Source: Candidatus Heimdallarchaeum endolithica (GTDB lineage Archaea > Asgardarchaeota > Heimdallarchaeia > Heimdallarchaeales > Heimdallarchaeaceae). Taken from it: DNA of 64,000 nt. A program made the translations under genes and the position numbers. The stretch lies in assembly GCA_021513715.1 (NCBI GenBank), contig CP084167.1, forward strand, positions 1,442,571-1,506,570, in the 5' to 3' direction. Within the stretch, counting starts at the first letter, position 1; every line of letters begins with the position of its first letter. Shown piece after piece: positions 51,391 to 59,929 of this stretch. The notes under the pieces are model-generated. The model saw nothing but the letters and a program-made list of their open reading frames with translations, was not told where the DNA came from and searched no databases.

Positions 51391-53553
51391 TTGAATGAAG
51401 AAAACTTAGATTTTTGCCCTAATTGTGGAAAGATACTTGTTATAAAAAATAATAAAGCATATTGTTCAAAATGCAATATTAAAATTAAAATTAACACAAC
51501 AAACTCAGAGAATATAGAAATAGAACAAGATAATTTTAATAATTATCAAAAAAGAAGAGAACAAAAAAAGAAAAACAGAGAATTGAAGAACATTAAAGAG
51601 AACCAAACAACAGGACAAAGTTTACAAGAATGGGAAAGGTTTTTTCCATATAAAACAATTAGAGCACAACAAGAAACGATTATTTCAACTATTTTAAACA
51701 CTATTAATGAAAAAAAACACATACTTATTCAAGCTGTAAATGGAGTAGGAAAAACAATTTCATTATTAACTGGAGTTTTACCTACAGCTAAAAAAGAAAA
51801 AAAAGTAGTAGTTTATACTTGTAGAACACATGAACAGATGGACAGAGTTGCAGAAGAACTAAAGAACATCCGTTTATTTCAAAAAATAAGTGCTATTACT
51901 TTAAGGGGAAGAAAAGAATTATGTCCAAATAAACTCATCCAAAAGTTCGCTGTTGATGCAAAAAATACAGCTGAAATTTGCGCTCAACTAAAGAAAGAAG
52001 GTAAATGCAAATTTTTCAACAATCTCTCAAACAGCGCTTTAATTTCTAAACTCATAAAAGATCTGGAAGTTAGCGTGTTAGACAGTACAGACTTATGGGA
52101 AATAGGAGAAACATTTGAAATATGTCCCTATGAAATAAGCAAAAAATTGTTGTTAAAAGCTGATGTAGTTGCAACTAGTTATCAATATATTTTTAATCCT
52201 TTTATTTTTAACACGTTTCTATCTCATTTAGAAAAGAGTTTTGATGAAATAATCCTCATAATTGACGAAGCACATAATCTACCTTCCACAGCAATTGAGA
52301 TTAGTAGTGAAAGTTTATCATCTATTGCTATCGAAAATGCCATGTCTGAGGCTGCAAGAGCGAGAGAAGGATTCTTATATGATTTCTTGGAAGCTTTAAA
52401 TTTTGAACTTGAAAGAAGGTCAAAAGAACTACGGACAGAAGTGGATTTACCCTATAACCCAATCAATTTACTTGAAAAAGTAAGAGAAAGATCAAGAATA
52501 AGGTGTGATGAAACAGTAATAGAATCATTGGAATTACTCGCTGATAAAATAAAAGAAGAAAAAATGAAAAAAAATAAAGCTCCTTTATCTTCTGCATCCT
52601 CAGTAGCACGCTTTCTAGGACATCTACTAGATTCAATTGATAAAGAAGAATACGCTCAATTTATTTCTGTAATAGAAGGAAGGAGGAGAAACCGCATTCC
52701 TACATTTACAACTTTAGCTTTAGATCCAAGAGTTATTACAAAAAGAATACTGCAAAATGTATTTTTTGCTATCTCTGCTTCTGGTACTCTTGAACCAATA
52801 GAATCTTATCAATCTTTAATTGGTGTTGATAAAAAGAATTCAGAAGTTTTAATTCTTGATTCTCCATATACAACTGAAAATATTCAATCATTAGTAATAA
52901 ACGGGGTTTCTACCAAGTTAAGTTTTAGAACACCTGATAATTTCAAAAAAATGAATGAGTTAATTGAAGCAGTTGTTAATGCTACACCCAAGAATATTGG
53001 TATATTTTGTGCTTCTTATAAGATTCTAGAAAGCCTTCTTGAAAATGGATTAGAAGAAAGAATATCTAAACCAATGTTTATCACATATCAAGGGATGAGT
53101 TCTAGAGATAGTTTTCGTGTTATTAACTCATTTAAAGATGAAGGAAAGTTTGAAGGAGGAGTCTTGCTTTCTGTATTAGGTGGAAGAAGTTCAGAAGGTT
53201 CAGATTATCCTGCTGAAATGATGCAAAGTGTGATTATTGTGGGTATCCCCTTTGCCAAACCTAATGCTAAAATCGAAGCTTCAATCCAATATTTAGAAAA
53301 ACAATTTCCAGGAAAAGGAAGAGAATATGGTTATACTATTCCTGCTATGACTAGGGCTGCGCAAGCAGCAGGAAGACCAATTAGGAGTTTACAAGATATA
53401 GCTTCAATAATTTTGATGGATTACAGATTTGGCATAGAATATTACAGAAAACACCTTCCATCATGGATCACAGGAAATATTAGAATAATGCCTGCAGATA
53501 AAGAAATCTTAGAAAAAAGAATAAGAGAATTTTTTAATTCTCATTTCAAATAA
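51391..53553 (+). CDS. XPD/Rad3-family Fe-S DNA helicase with N-terminal zinc ribbon
   Basis: A 720-residue superfamily 2 helicase from a TTG start. Walker A is AVNGVGKT (115-122), the DEAH box is 292-295 in LIIDEAHNLPS, and the Fe-S cysteines are C178, C197, C206 and C245. Motifs V/VI include GGRSSEGSDYP and TRAAQAAGRPIRS. Residues 9-28 hold a zinc ribbon (CPNC...CSKC), followed by a Lys/Glu-rich linker before the core; most archaeal XPDs start directly at the helicase core. XPD unwinds DNA 5' to 3' in nucleotide-excision repair. DinG-like relatives share motifs, but the Fe-S pattern fits XPD. The next small gene may be cotranscribed. Confidence 0.9.
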   Translation: MNEENLDFCPNCGKILVIKNNKAYCSKCNIKIKINTTNSENIEIEQDNFNNYQKRREQKKKNRELKNIKENQTTGQSLQEWERFFPYKTIRAQQETIISTILNTINEKKHILIQAVNGVGKTISLLTGVLPTAKKEKKVVVYTCRTHEQMDRVAEELKNIRLFQKISAITLRGRKELCPNKLIQKFAVDAKNTAEICAQLKKEGKCKFFNNLSNSALISKLIKDLEVSVLDSTDLWEIGETFEICPYEISKKLLLKADVVATSYQYIFNPFIFNTFLSHLEKSFDEIILIIDEAHNLPSTAIEISSESLSSIAIENAMSEAARAREGFLYDFLEALNFELERRSKELRTEVDLPYNPINLLEKVRERSRIRCDETVIESLELLADKIKEEKMKKNKAPLSSASSVARFLGHLLDSIDKEEYAQFISVIEGRRRNRIPTFTTLALDPRVITKRILQNVFFAISASGTLEPIESYQSLIGVDKKNSEVLILDSPYTTENIQSLVINGVSTKLSFRTPDNFKKMNELIEAVVNATPKNIGIFCASYKILESLLENGLEERISKPMFITYQGMSSRDSFRVINSFKDEGKFEGGVLLSVLGGRSSEGSDYPAEMMQSVIIVGIPFAKPNAKIEASIQYLEKQFPGKGREYGYTIPAMTRAAQAAGRPIRSLQDIASIILMDYRFGIEYYRKHLPSWITGNIRIMPADKEILEKRIREFFNSHFK

Positions 53554-53595
53554 AATTGAGAAAATCTTTTAATATTGAATTAAGAATTTTAGACG

Positions 53596-54054
53596 ATGAA
53601 AGCTATTTTTGAAATTGAAAATAAATCAGAGAAGCAAGTTTTCTCCGATTTAGAAGAGATCTCTAAAAAACATAAAACTTCTGTAAAAAAAGAAGACACA
53701 GGAAAAGGATACTTTATTCTTACAAACTCCAAACTTCAAATAGTAGAGAGCGTTAAGGGGAATCAGATAATAATACAAGTTTGGGGTGCTTCAAACGAAG
53801 ATATTCAAGAACTTACTAATTATTGGGGCCAACCAAAAAAACTGATAAATGAAAAACCCTCTCCCAACGATTTAGCTGAAGAGATATCACGTATTCCTAA
53901 TATAACTAAAATGAACAAAAGCGATTTGCTTGAATTGTTAGAAATAAGTGAAAAAGACTTCGTACGATATAAAAGATTAATTGATAGATTAGCACAAAGG
54001 AAAAATGCGAGTGAAGAATTAAAAAAAGCGAATGAAATACTAAAAAAATTCTAA
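53596..54054 (+). CDS. Hypothetical protein after the XPD-like helicase
   Basis: A 152-residue charged protein. The first about 70 residues are beta-rich (YFILTNSKLQIVESVKGNQI, then IIQVWGAS); the rest is helical, ending in a Lys/Glu coiled helix. It has no cysteine motif or membrane helix. It begins 42 bases after the helicase stop on the same strand, so it may be an accessory of the helicase. Not recognised; function unknown. Confidence 0.6.
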   Translation: MKAIFEIENKSEKQVFSDLEEISKKHKTSVKKEDTGKGYFILTNSKLQIVESVKGNQIIIQVWGASNEDIQELTNYWGQPKKLINEKPSPNDLAEEISRIPNITKMNKSDLLELLEISEKDFVRYKRLIDRLAQRKNASEELKKANEILKKF

Positions 54055-54126
54055 TATTAAACTCATACTTATTTAAAATTAGTAGATGAGCTAGACTTAT
54101 TTATAGGAAAAACTTAATTGTCTATT

Positions 54127-56196
54127 ATGAGCAAGAAAATATTTTCAATAATAATTGTTCTTTTACTGATGATACCTTTTTCCAGCTTAAGTAATATTTC
54201 GCTTCCACAAGCAGAAAATGAAGTAACAAGAACAGGCTATTTTGAGCAAACAATAACAACTACTACATTCAAAGGAGAAACAAACATCACTACCTTAGTA
54301 GGTCCTGACTATGCTTACGATATAATTATCAACGCATTAAAACGAGCTCAAACTTCATTTTATTTAGAAGTTTACACTTTATCAAGTGAACCACTTGTAA
54401 ATGAGCTTATTAGAGCAAAAGAAAGAGGAGTAGAAGTAATTGTTTTACTGTCTCACGACAGAGTAAGCGGATATGAAGACGAGTATACTGAAGAAGCTGC
54501 ATATAGACTAGACAATGCAGGAATCGATGTGTTATGGACAAGCAGTGAATTTCGTTTTACACATGCCAAATTTTGGATCGTTGACAGTGAAACAGTTTTT
54601 GTTTATTCTGGAAATTGGGCCCCATCTAGTATTCCACAATATCCTTCAGCTTATAAGAATAGAGAGATGGGTTTCGCAATCACTGATACAGAAATTGCTG
54701 CATATTATGAAGATGTGTTTTTCGATGATATGGCAGAATCAACCCCCTATGATTCATCTATAGGTCATACTGGAAATCTTCAAGCAAATTCAACTAGTGG
54801 ATCGTATGAACATCCCTTTTCATTTAGTAATTTTGTTGAATATGCGGAAGTCACACCTATTTTTTCTCCAGACAACAGTTATACTCTCCTCTCTTCTCTA
54901 ATTAAATCAGCTAATACATCAATCGACATTGAAATGCAATATATTCTATTTGACTGTGAACTCTTACAAGACATTATAGATGCTTCACAAAGAGGAGTTG
55001 CAATAAGAATAATAATAAATGAACCAGATTCGTCTGGAGAAAATGTTACAGAAACTTTACTCACCAATGGTATTCAAGTTAAATTTTTCAAAGGATTAAG
55101 CCATAACCATAACAAATATGTGAGTGTTGATGGAGAGATTGTTCAAATTTCAAGTATAAATTGGTCTAACAACTCACTTACTAATAACAGAGAAGCTGGC
55201 GCCATTATAAAAAATTCAAATATTGCAGCGTACTTCAAACAAATTTTTGATTATGACTGGAATAAAGGGAAAACACCAGAAGGTTTTGCAGTCCCTGTAG
55301 CATTAATTGATCCTCTTCCAGGTGGAATAGTAAAAGATACTTATGCGTTCAAAGCTTCTTTTTCAGTTTATAATTATTCTTCTGCAGAACTTCAAATTGA
55401 TGGTTCCACAGTTCATTCCTGGGTAAATCCAGAAAACATAAAAACAGTAACAATAGACACATCATCTTATTCAGATGGAATCCACACTATAAAGATTATA
55501 GCTACAAAAGATGACGATAGTACAGTTGAAATTGAAGAGAAAATCAATATTATTAATATAAATGAGTGGTTACTATTGATTAGCGAAGTGAGATATGACG
55601 CAGTATCAGAACCAGACGGAGAATTTGTAGAGCTATACAATGCATTTGATTTTTCACTATACTTACAAAATTGGAAACTAACAGATAATGAGGGAGAATA
55701 CAAGATGGCAGAGGGAACTCTAATTAGTTCTGAGCAAGTTTTAATTTTTGCGAGAGATAGCAGTGCTTTTGTTAGCGAAATGGCAGACCTTGGAGTTACA
55801 GGTGTATCAGCAGATTTTGGTTTAGGAGATATTTCCTTGGCTAATACAGGAGATGAAATCTTACTAATGTCTCCAGATGGTGAAGTACGAGATGCAGTTG
55901 CATGGGGGTCAGGAAGTGCTTCTGGTGTTGTTACATGGAGTGGTTCTACAGGAGAAGATAAAACCCTTCAGAGAATACCTGCAGATCAAGATACAAATGA
56001 TTGTACAATTGATTTTCAAGCTGAAGCTCCTACTCCAGGAGAGGTTGATTTAGGTTCAACAAATACTGGAACAAATACTGGAACAAATACTGATGAAACT
56101 AACCCTGAATTCACAAGTTTCAATTTCTTATATGCAATTTTAGGAACAATATCACTCATAGCTTTAGGCACGATATTTAATAAATTAAGAAAGTAG
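54127..56196 (+). CDS. Secreted phospholipase D-like protein with lamin-tail domain and membrane anchor
   Basis: A 689-residue exported protein (TTG 54118 is an alternative start; ATG 54127 begins the signal peptide SKKIFSIIIVLLLMIPFSS). Two PLD motifs follow: HxKxxxxD at about 146-153 (THAKFWIVDSE) and about 328-335 (HNKYVSVDGE), so it forms one two-lobed active site. A beta domain (about 390-470) precedes a lamin-tail domain at about 475-600 (LLISEVRYDAVSEPDGEFVE, then LYLQNWKLTDNEGEY). A Thr/Asn/Gly repeat linker and a C-terminal helix (FLYAILGTISLIALGTIF) anchor it. Substrates could be phospholipids or nucleic acids outside the cell. Confidence 0.88.
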   Translation: MSKKIFSIIIVLLLMIPFSSLSNISLPQAENEVTRTGYFEQTITTTTFKGETNITTLVGPDYAYDIIINALKRAQTSFYLEVYTLSSEPLVNELIRAKERGVEVIVLLSHDRVSGYEDEYTEEAAYRLDNAGIDVLWTSSEFRFTHAKFWIVDSETVFVYSGNWAPSSIPQYPSAYKNREMGFAITDTEIAAYYEDVFFDDMAESTPYDSSIGHTGNLQANSTSGSYEHPFSFSNFVEYAEVTPIFSPDNSYTLLSSLIKSANTSIDIEMQYILFDCELLQDIIDASQRGVAIRIIINEPDSSGENVTETLLTNGIQVKFFKGLSHNHNKYVSVDGEIVQISSINWSNNSLTNNREAGAIIKNSNIAAYFKQIFDYDWNKGKTPEGFAVPVALIDPLPGGIVKDTYAFKASFSVYNYSSAELQIDGSTVHSWVNPENIKTVTIDTSSYSDGIHTIKIIATKDDDSTVEIEEKINIININEWLLLISEVRYDAVSEPDGEFVELYNAFDFSLYLQNWKLTDNEGEYKMAEGTLISSEQVLIFARDSSAFVSEMADLGVTGVSADFGLGDISLANTGDEILLMSPDGEVRDAVAWGSGSASGVVTWSGSTGEDKTLQRIPADQDTNDCTIDFQAEAPTPGEVDLGSTNTGTNTGTNTDETNPEFTSFNFLYAILGTISLIALGTIFNKLRK
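56055..56094 (+). repeat. Short in-gene tandem repeat encoding a Thr-Asn-Gly linker
   Basis: A 12-base unit (ACAAATACTGGA-like) is repeated nearly three times, encoding NTGTNTGTNTD before the membrane anchor of the PLD-like protein. Such low-complexity spacers commonly lift domains from the membrane and can be glycosylated. Confidence 0.7.
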
Positions 56197-56198
56197 GA

Positions 56199-56222
56199 TT
56201 TTTCTTTTTTTCTTTTCTTTTT
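56199..56222 (+). terminator. T-rich tract after the PLD-like gene
   Basis: A run of long T blocks interrupted by single C starts 3 bases after the stop. Archaeal RNA polymerase terminates at such tracts without a hairpin. Confidence 0.4.
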
Positions 56223-56329
56223 CCACATTAAAGTATTTTAGTAAATAATCAAGTTAGTGAATAAATAAAAAGAGTAAATAGCGAATTCTATACTGAGTTT
56301 AAATAGTTAAAAGTTATAATTTAAATGAT

Positions 56330-57475
56330 ATGGTTTTATTTCTAAACGATGGACCAGTAATAACAAAAAATGAGCAAGAATTTAAGTACATTATTCTATA
56401 TATGGATTTAGATGCTTTTTATGCATCAGTAGAAATTAGAGATAATCCATCTTTAGTAGGAAAACCAGTAATCATTGGAGGAAATCCTGAAACAAAAAGA
56501 GGTGTGGTTTCTACTTGTTCTTATGAAGCTAGAAAATTTGGTATTCACTCTGGTATGCCAATAAATCAAGCTCTAGAGTTATGTCCTGAGGTAATTATTC
56601 TCCGAGGGAATTTTCAGTTATATTCTCAAGTCTCAAAGAATATAATGGAAATTTTAGAAAAATATTCCCCAACTTTAAAAGTTTCAAGTATAGATGAAGC
56701 ATATATTGACATAACTGATATAGTTGAAAATTATGAGGAAGCAGAATTTCTTGCAGTTGACATTAAAGACGAGATTTATTCAATTGAGAAAATAACTTGC
56801 TCTATTGGAATTGCACCTAACAAGATTTTAGCAAAAATCGCCTCAGATGTAAATAAGCCTAATGGATTAACAATAGTAAAACCATCAGAAGTAAAAGATT
56901 TCCTTTCTCCATTGGACATAATAAAAATTCCGGGAGTTGGTAAAAAATCAAAAAAATATTTTGATAAACTAAACATTAAAACCTGTGGTGATTTAGCAAA
57001 AACTCCATACTATAAAATATACCATTCTTTTGGAAACCATGGATTAAAACTCTGGAAACTAGTAAATGGATATAACACAGAATCCACAGAGGAGAAGTTT
57101 GAAAAAAGACAAAGAAAATCAATTAGCAAAGAAAAAACATTTTTTGAAACTAAAAAAAGTTGGCAAGAAATAGAGATAGAAATGAGAAAAGCAACAGAAA
57201 AAATTATACATAAAGCTAAAGAGAGAAGAATGCAATTTCGTACTGTTTCGCTTAAGATTAGAGATAGAAAATTCAACACTTCAATTAGAAGTTACTCATT
57301 AAACTGCTATTCTGTAAAGGAAAATGATGCTTATCAAGCAATAAAGAAACTGCTTATTCCATTTAAGAAGAAATATTCGCCAAAGGATATTCGACTTATA
57401 GGAGTAAAAATCAGTAATATAATTAAGATTCCAGACGAACAAAAAAATCTATCACAATTTTTTAATAATATTTAG
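56330..57475 (+). CDS. dinB: Y-family DNA polymerase IV (Dpo4/DinB)
   Basis: A 381-residue translesion polymerase. Catalytic acids are D26 and D28 in YMDLDAFYASVE and D122/E123 in SSIDEAYIDIT. KPVIIGG, SYEARKFGIHSGM and a helix-hairpin-helix-like IPGVGKKSKKYF follow, then the little-finger domain from about 250. The C-terminus QKNLSQFFNNI is a PIP box (QxxLxxFF) that docks to PCNA. It bypasses DNA lesions with low fidelity. It lies 30 bases upstream of priL in the same direction, so replication enzymes are clustered and possibly cotranscribed. Confidence 0.95.
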   Translation: MVLFLNDGPVITKNEQEFKYIILYMDLDAFYASVEIRDNPSLVGKPVIIGGNPETKRGVVSTCSYEARKFGIHSGMPINQALELCPEVIILRGNFQLYSQVSKNIMEILEKYSPTLKVSSIDEAYIDITDIVENYEEAEFLAVDIKDEIYSIEKITCSIGIAPNKILAKIASDVNKPNGLTIVKPSEVKDFLSPLDIIKIPGVGKKSKKYFDKLNIKTCGDLAKTPYYKIYHSFGNHGLKLWKLVNGYNTESTEEKFEKRQRKSISKEKTFFETKKSWQEIEIEMRKATEKIIHKAKERRMQFRTVSLKIRDRKFNTSIRSYSLNCYSVKENDAYQAIKKLLIPFKKKYSPKDIRLIGVKISNIIKIPDEQKNLSQFFNNI

Positions 57476-57505
57476 AATATTCATTTTTGGAAAACGCTGA
57501 TATCA

Positions 57506-58927
57506 ATGTCCTCATTTTACGGTACGATTGAAGAAGAACTCCCTGAATGGTATATTTTTCGAAAACCAGAAGATTTTGAAATTGATGTTAAAAAATGGTA
57601 TGAATACGCTGAAAAAAGGATAGAAAAATTCGTTAATTCTGAACAAGAATTATGGTTATTATATAGAACACCATGGATGACTGAAGAGCAGTGGAAGGAA
57701 GTATTAGAGGAAGAGATAGGAGGACATTATCTTCTTAGGTTAGCTGTTGCTAGAAATCTACGATTAACTTCATGGTTAATAGAGGTTGAAGCAGACTTAT
57801 TTGAGTTTCGTTTTGTGAATAGTATAACATTTGAAGAGAAAATAAGTGTGTTGAAGCATTTATACGGAGAAGATAATTTTCTAACTATTCAAGAATTAAA
57901 CTTTCTTCTGAAAGAAAATAACATTCTTCTAAAATTTGGTTTAGTAGAAACTGGAACAAGAAAAGTCCAATACACTTCAAAAAGAAGAACTACAAAAAAA
58001 AGAGGAGGAGATTTAGAAAGATATGTTGCTGTAAGATTCGACAAAATACCAAAAGTTGTTGGAGCTAGAAAAGCTCTTCTTTACAAAGGTTGGGCAATTG
58101 TAAAAATTGCAGATATACGGTTGTCAACTAAAAGGATTTTTGAAAATAGACTTCGAGATATAATTAAACGTTCTGAAGAGTTCTTAGACAAAGATCCTAT
58201 ATTAGAAAATACTATTGATCCAATAAGAGAAAAGATAGAGGAAATAGCAGCAAAATCAAGTAGAAAAACTTTTTCAGATATTGATTTTTTTGAAAATGAA
58301 GGTGTTTCCAAAAAAATTGATTGTTATCCACCCTGCATTTACGAGTTGTTAACTAATCTTAAGTCCAAAGGTCACTTAGCGCACATGGAAAATTGGCAAT
58401 TGGGAACTTTCTTAAAAAAAGTTGGTATGTCGATTAATGAACAAAAGCAGTTTTGGTATAAACATTCAATAGATAATGTTGGTCAAACCTTTGAAGAATT
58501 TGAAAAAAAAGTAGGATATCAAATTGAACATATTTATGGTTTAGCAGGTGGAGGAGTGGATTATGAACCCCCAAAATGTCAAACATGCATTGATGGATAT
58601 TTTTGCTTTTTTGCTCATGAAAGCATTGAAGAGATTTCTAAATCTATCTCTCTACGTTTTTCTAACCTTTCTGAGGATAAACTGAACAAAACAATAGATA
58701 AAATATCACAATTAGTTGTTAATGGGAGATATCAAGAAGCTTGTGCAGAATATTTTAAGTTACATACTGGAGGACTAATTGGAAGTAGAGTTAATCATAT
58801 GTTAATGTATACTAAACGTGCTTACGAGCTTTTGTACAGAAAAGACAAGAAAAAAGAAGTGATCAAAGAGGAGAAAAAAGAAGTGATCAAAGAGGAGAAA
58901 AAAGAAGATGAAACAAGTATTAAGTAA
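57506..58927 (+). CDS. priL: DNA primase large subunit
   Basis: A 473-residue PriL. The C-terminal Fe-S domain shows the conserved cysteines in CYPPCIYELL (about 272-281) and near 352-364 (KCQTCIDGYFCFFAHE), with a Trp/His/Phe-rich surface between. It partners PriS to make RNA primers for replication and modulates initiation. The last about 25 residues are a repeated KKEVIKEE unit encoded by a 24-bp tandem repeat. The end overlaps priS by 20 bases, so they are translationally coupled. It is slightly longer than many archaeal PriL because of that tail. Confidence 0.94.
   Translation: MSSFYGTIEEELPEWYIFRKPEDFEIDVKKWYEYAEKRIEKFVNSEQELWLLYRTPWMTEEQWKEVLEEEIGGHYLLRLAVARNLRLTSWLIEVEADLFEFRFVNSITFEEKISVLKHLYGEDNFLTIQELNFLLKENNILLKFGLVETGTRKVQYTSKRRTTKKRGGDLERYVAVRFDKIPKVVGARKALLYKGWAIVKIADIRLSTKRIFENRLRDIIKRSEEFLDKDPILENTIDPIREKIEEIAAKSSRKTFSDIDFFENEGVSKKIDCYPPCIYELLTNLKSKGHLAHMENWQLGTFLKKVGMSINEQKQFWYKHSIDNVGQTFEEFEKKVGYQIEHIYGLAGGGVDYEPPKCQTCIDGYFCFFAHESIEEISKSISLRFSNLSEDKLNKTIDKISQLVVNGRYQEACAEYFKLHTGGLIGSRVNHMLMYTKRAYELLYRKDKKKEVIKEEKKEVIKEEKKEDETSIK
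58850..58907 (+). repeat. 24-bp tandem repeat in priL tail, contains priS ribosome-binding site
   Basis: A 24-base unit (AAAAAAGAAGTGATCAAAGA then GGAG) is present twice (58850-58873, 58874-58897) plus a 10-base partial copy. It encodes the KKEVIKEE repeat of PriL. The GAGGAG of the second unit (58892-58897) is 10 bases before the priS ATG and is its likely Shine-Dalgarno. Confidence 0.75.
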
Positions 58928-59921
58928 AAAGCATATCAGCGAATACTATGCTAACCATTTTGACATTGATTCAATTATGCCCTACATAGGTTTATCAGAT
59001 TTCAAAAACAGAGAATTTGGATTCGTTGTTGAAGATAACAACAAGGAACGTTTTGTTAGGAATATTTCCTTTGATACTAGTACAATGCTAAAGGAGTACA
59101 TGGTTGCTAATAATGTTAAACATGCTTATATTGGGGCAGTATACGATAAACCCCCATCAAACAAAAACCCAATAGGAAAAATCAAATGGATAAGAAGAGA
59201 GCTTATTTTTGATTTAGATATTGATGAATACGATGAGGTTCGAACTTGTGGATGCAAAGGAGATGAATATTGTATTGACTGCTGGTCTCTTATTCAAGAT
59301 GCTGTAATATTTATAGAAAAAACGATGAGAGAAGATTTTGGTATGAAACAAATACAATGGATTTTCTCAGGTAGGAGGGGAGTACATGGCTGGATCTTAG
59401 ATAGAGAAACACAATTCTATGATCAACAAGTAAGAATCGCTATACTCAACTACCTTACATTTGTTCAAGGGAAAACATCAGGTGAAAAAGTAGACAGAGT
59501 AGACGCTCTTCCCACAGAAGCTAAACCGCTAAGAAACAGAATCTACTCTTTAATTGCTAAATCTTATTTAAGCCACATTTCTCCTAAAGAACTTTATGAG
59601 ATAAGTAAAGAAATAGATGCAAAGATTTCACTCAAGAGTTTGGAGACAATAATTAAGAGGGTAAAAATGAGTAAGGAATTTGACTATAACTCCTACAATA
59701 TTATAATCCCACAAAATAACAATTTTAGAGAAAAATTGTCTCAAGAAATGATTTATAGAAGATTTCCGAGAATAGATAGAAAGGTTACAATGGATACTAG
59801 AAGAGTAAGCAGAATGCCTTATTCAATACATGGAAAAACTGGAAAGATAGCAGTAGAAATAAAGGACATATTAAAATTTGACCCTTTTAATTCTCCCAGT
59901 GTTTGGGAATATGTAAAATAA
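58908..59921 (+). CDS. priS: DNA primase small catalytic subunit
   Basis: A 337-residue PriS. The metal-binding acids D102 and D104 lie in LIFDLDID, followed by a zinc motif of C114, C116, C122 and C125. The nucleotide-binding SGRRGVHGW lies at 154-162, with H160. It polymerises RNA/DNA primers and in archaea can extend long DNA products. It overlaps priL by 20 bases and uses a ribosome-binding site inside the priL tail repeat. A convergent longin-like gene starts 8 bases after its stop. Confidence 0.95.
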   Translation: MKQVLSKKHISEYYANHFDIDSIMPYIGLSDFKNREFGFVVEDNNKERFVRNISFDTSTMLKEYMVANNVKHAYIGAVYDKPPSNKNPIGKIKWIRRELIFDLDIDEYDEVRTCGCKGDEYCIDCWSLIQDAVIFIEKTMREDFGMKQIQWIFSGRRGVHGWILDRETQFYDQQVRIAILNYLTFVQGKTSGEKVDRVDALPTEAKPLRNRIYSLIAKSYLSHISPKELYEISKEIDAKISLKSLETIIKRVKMSKEFDYNSYNIIIPQNNNFREKLSQEMIYRRFPRIDRKVTMDTRRVSRMPYSIHGKTGKIAVEIKDILKFDPFNSPSVWEYVK

Positions 59922-59929
59922 AAAATAGA

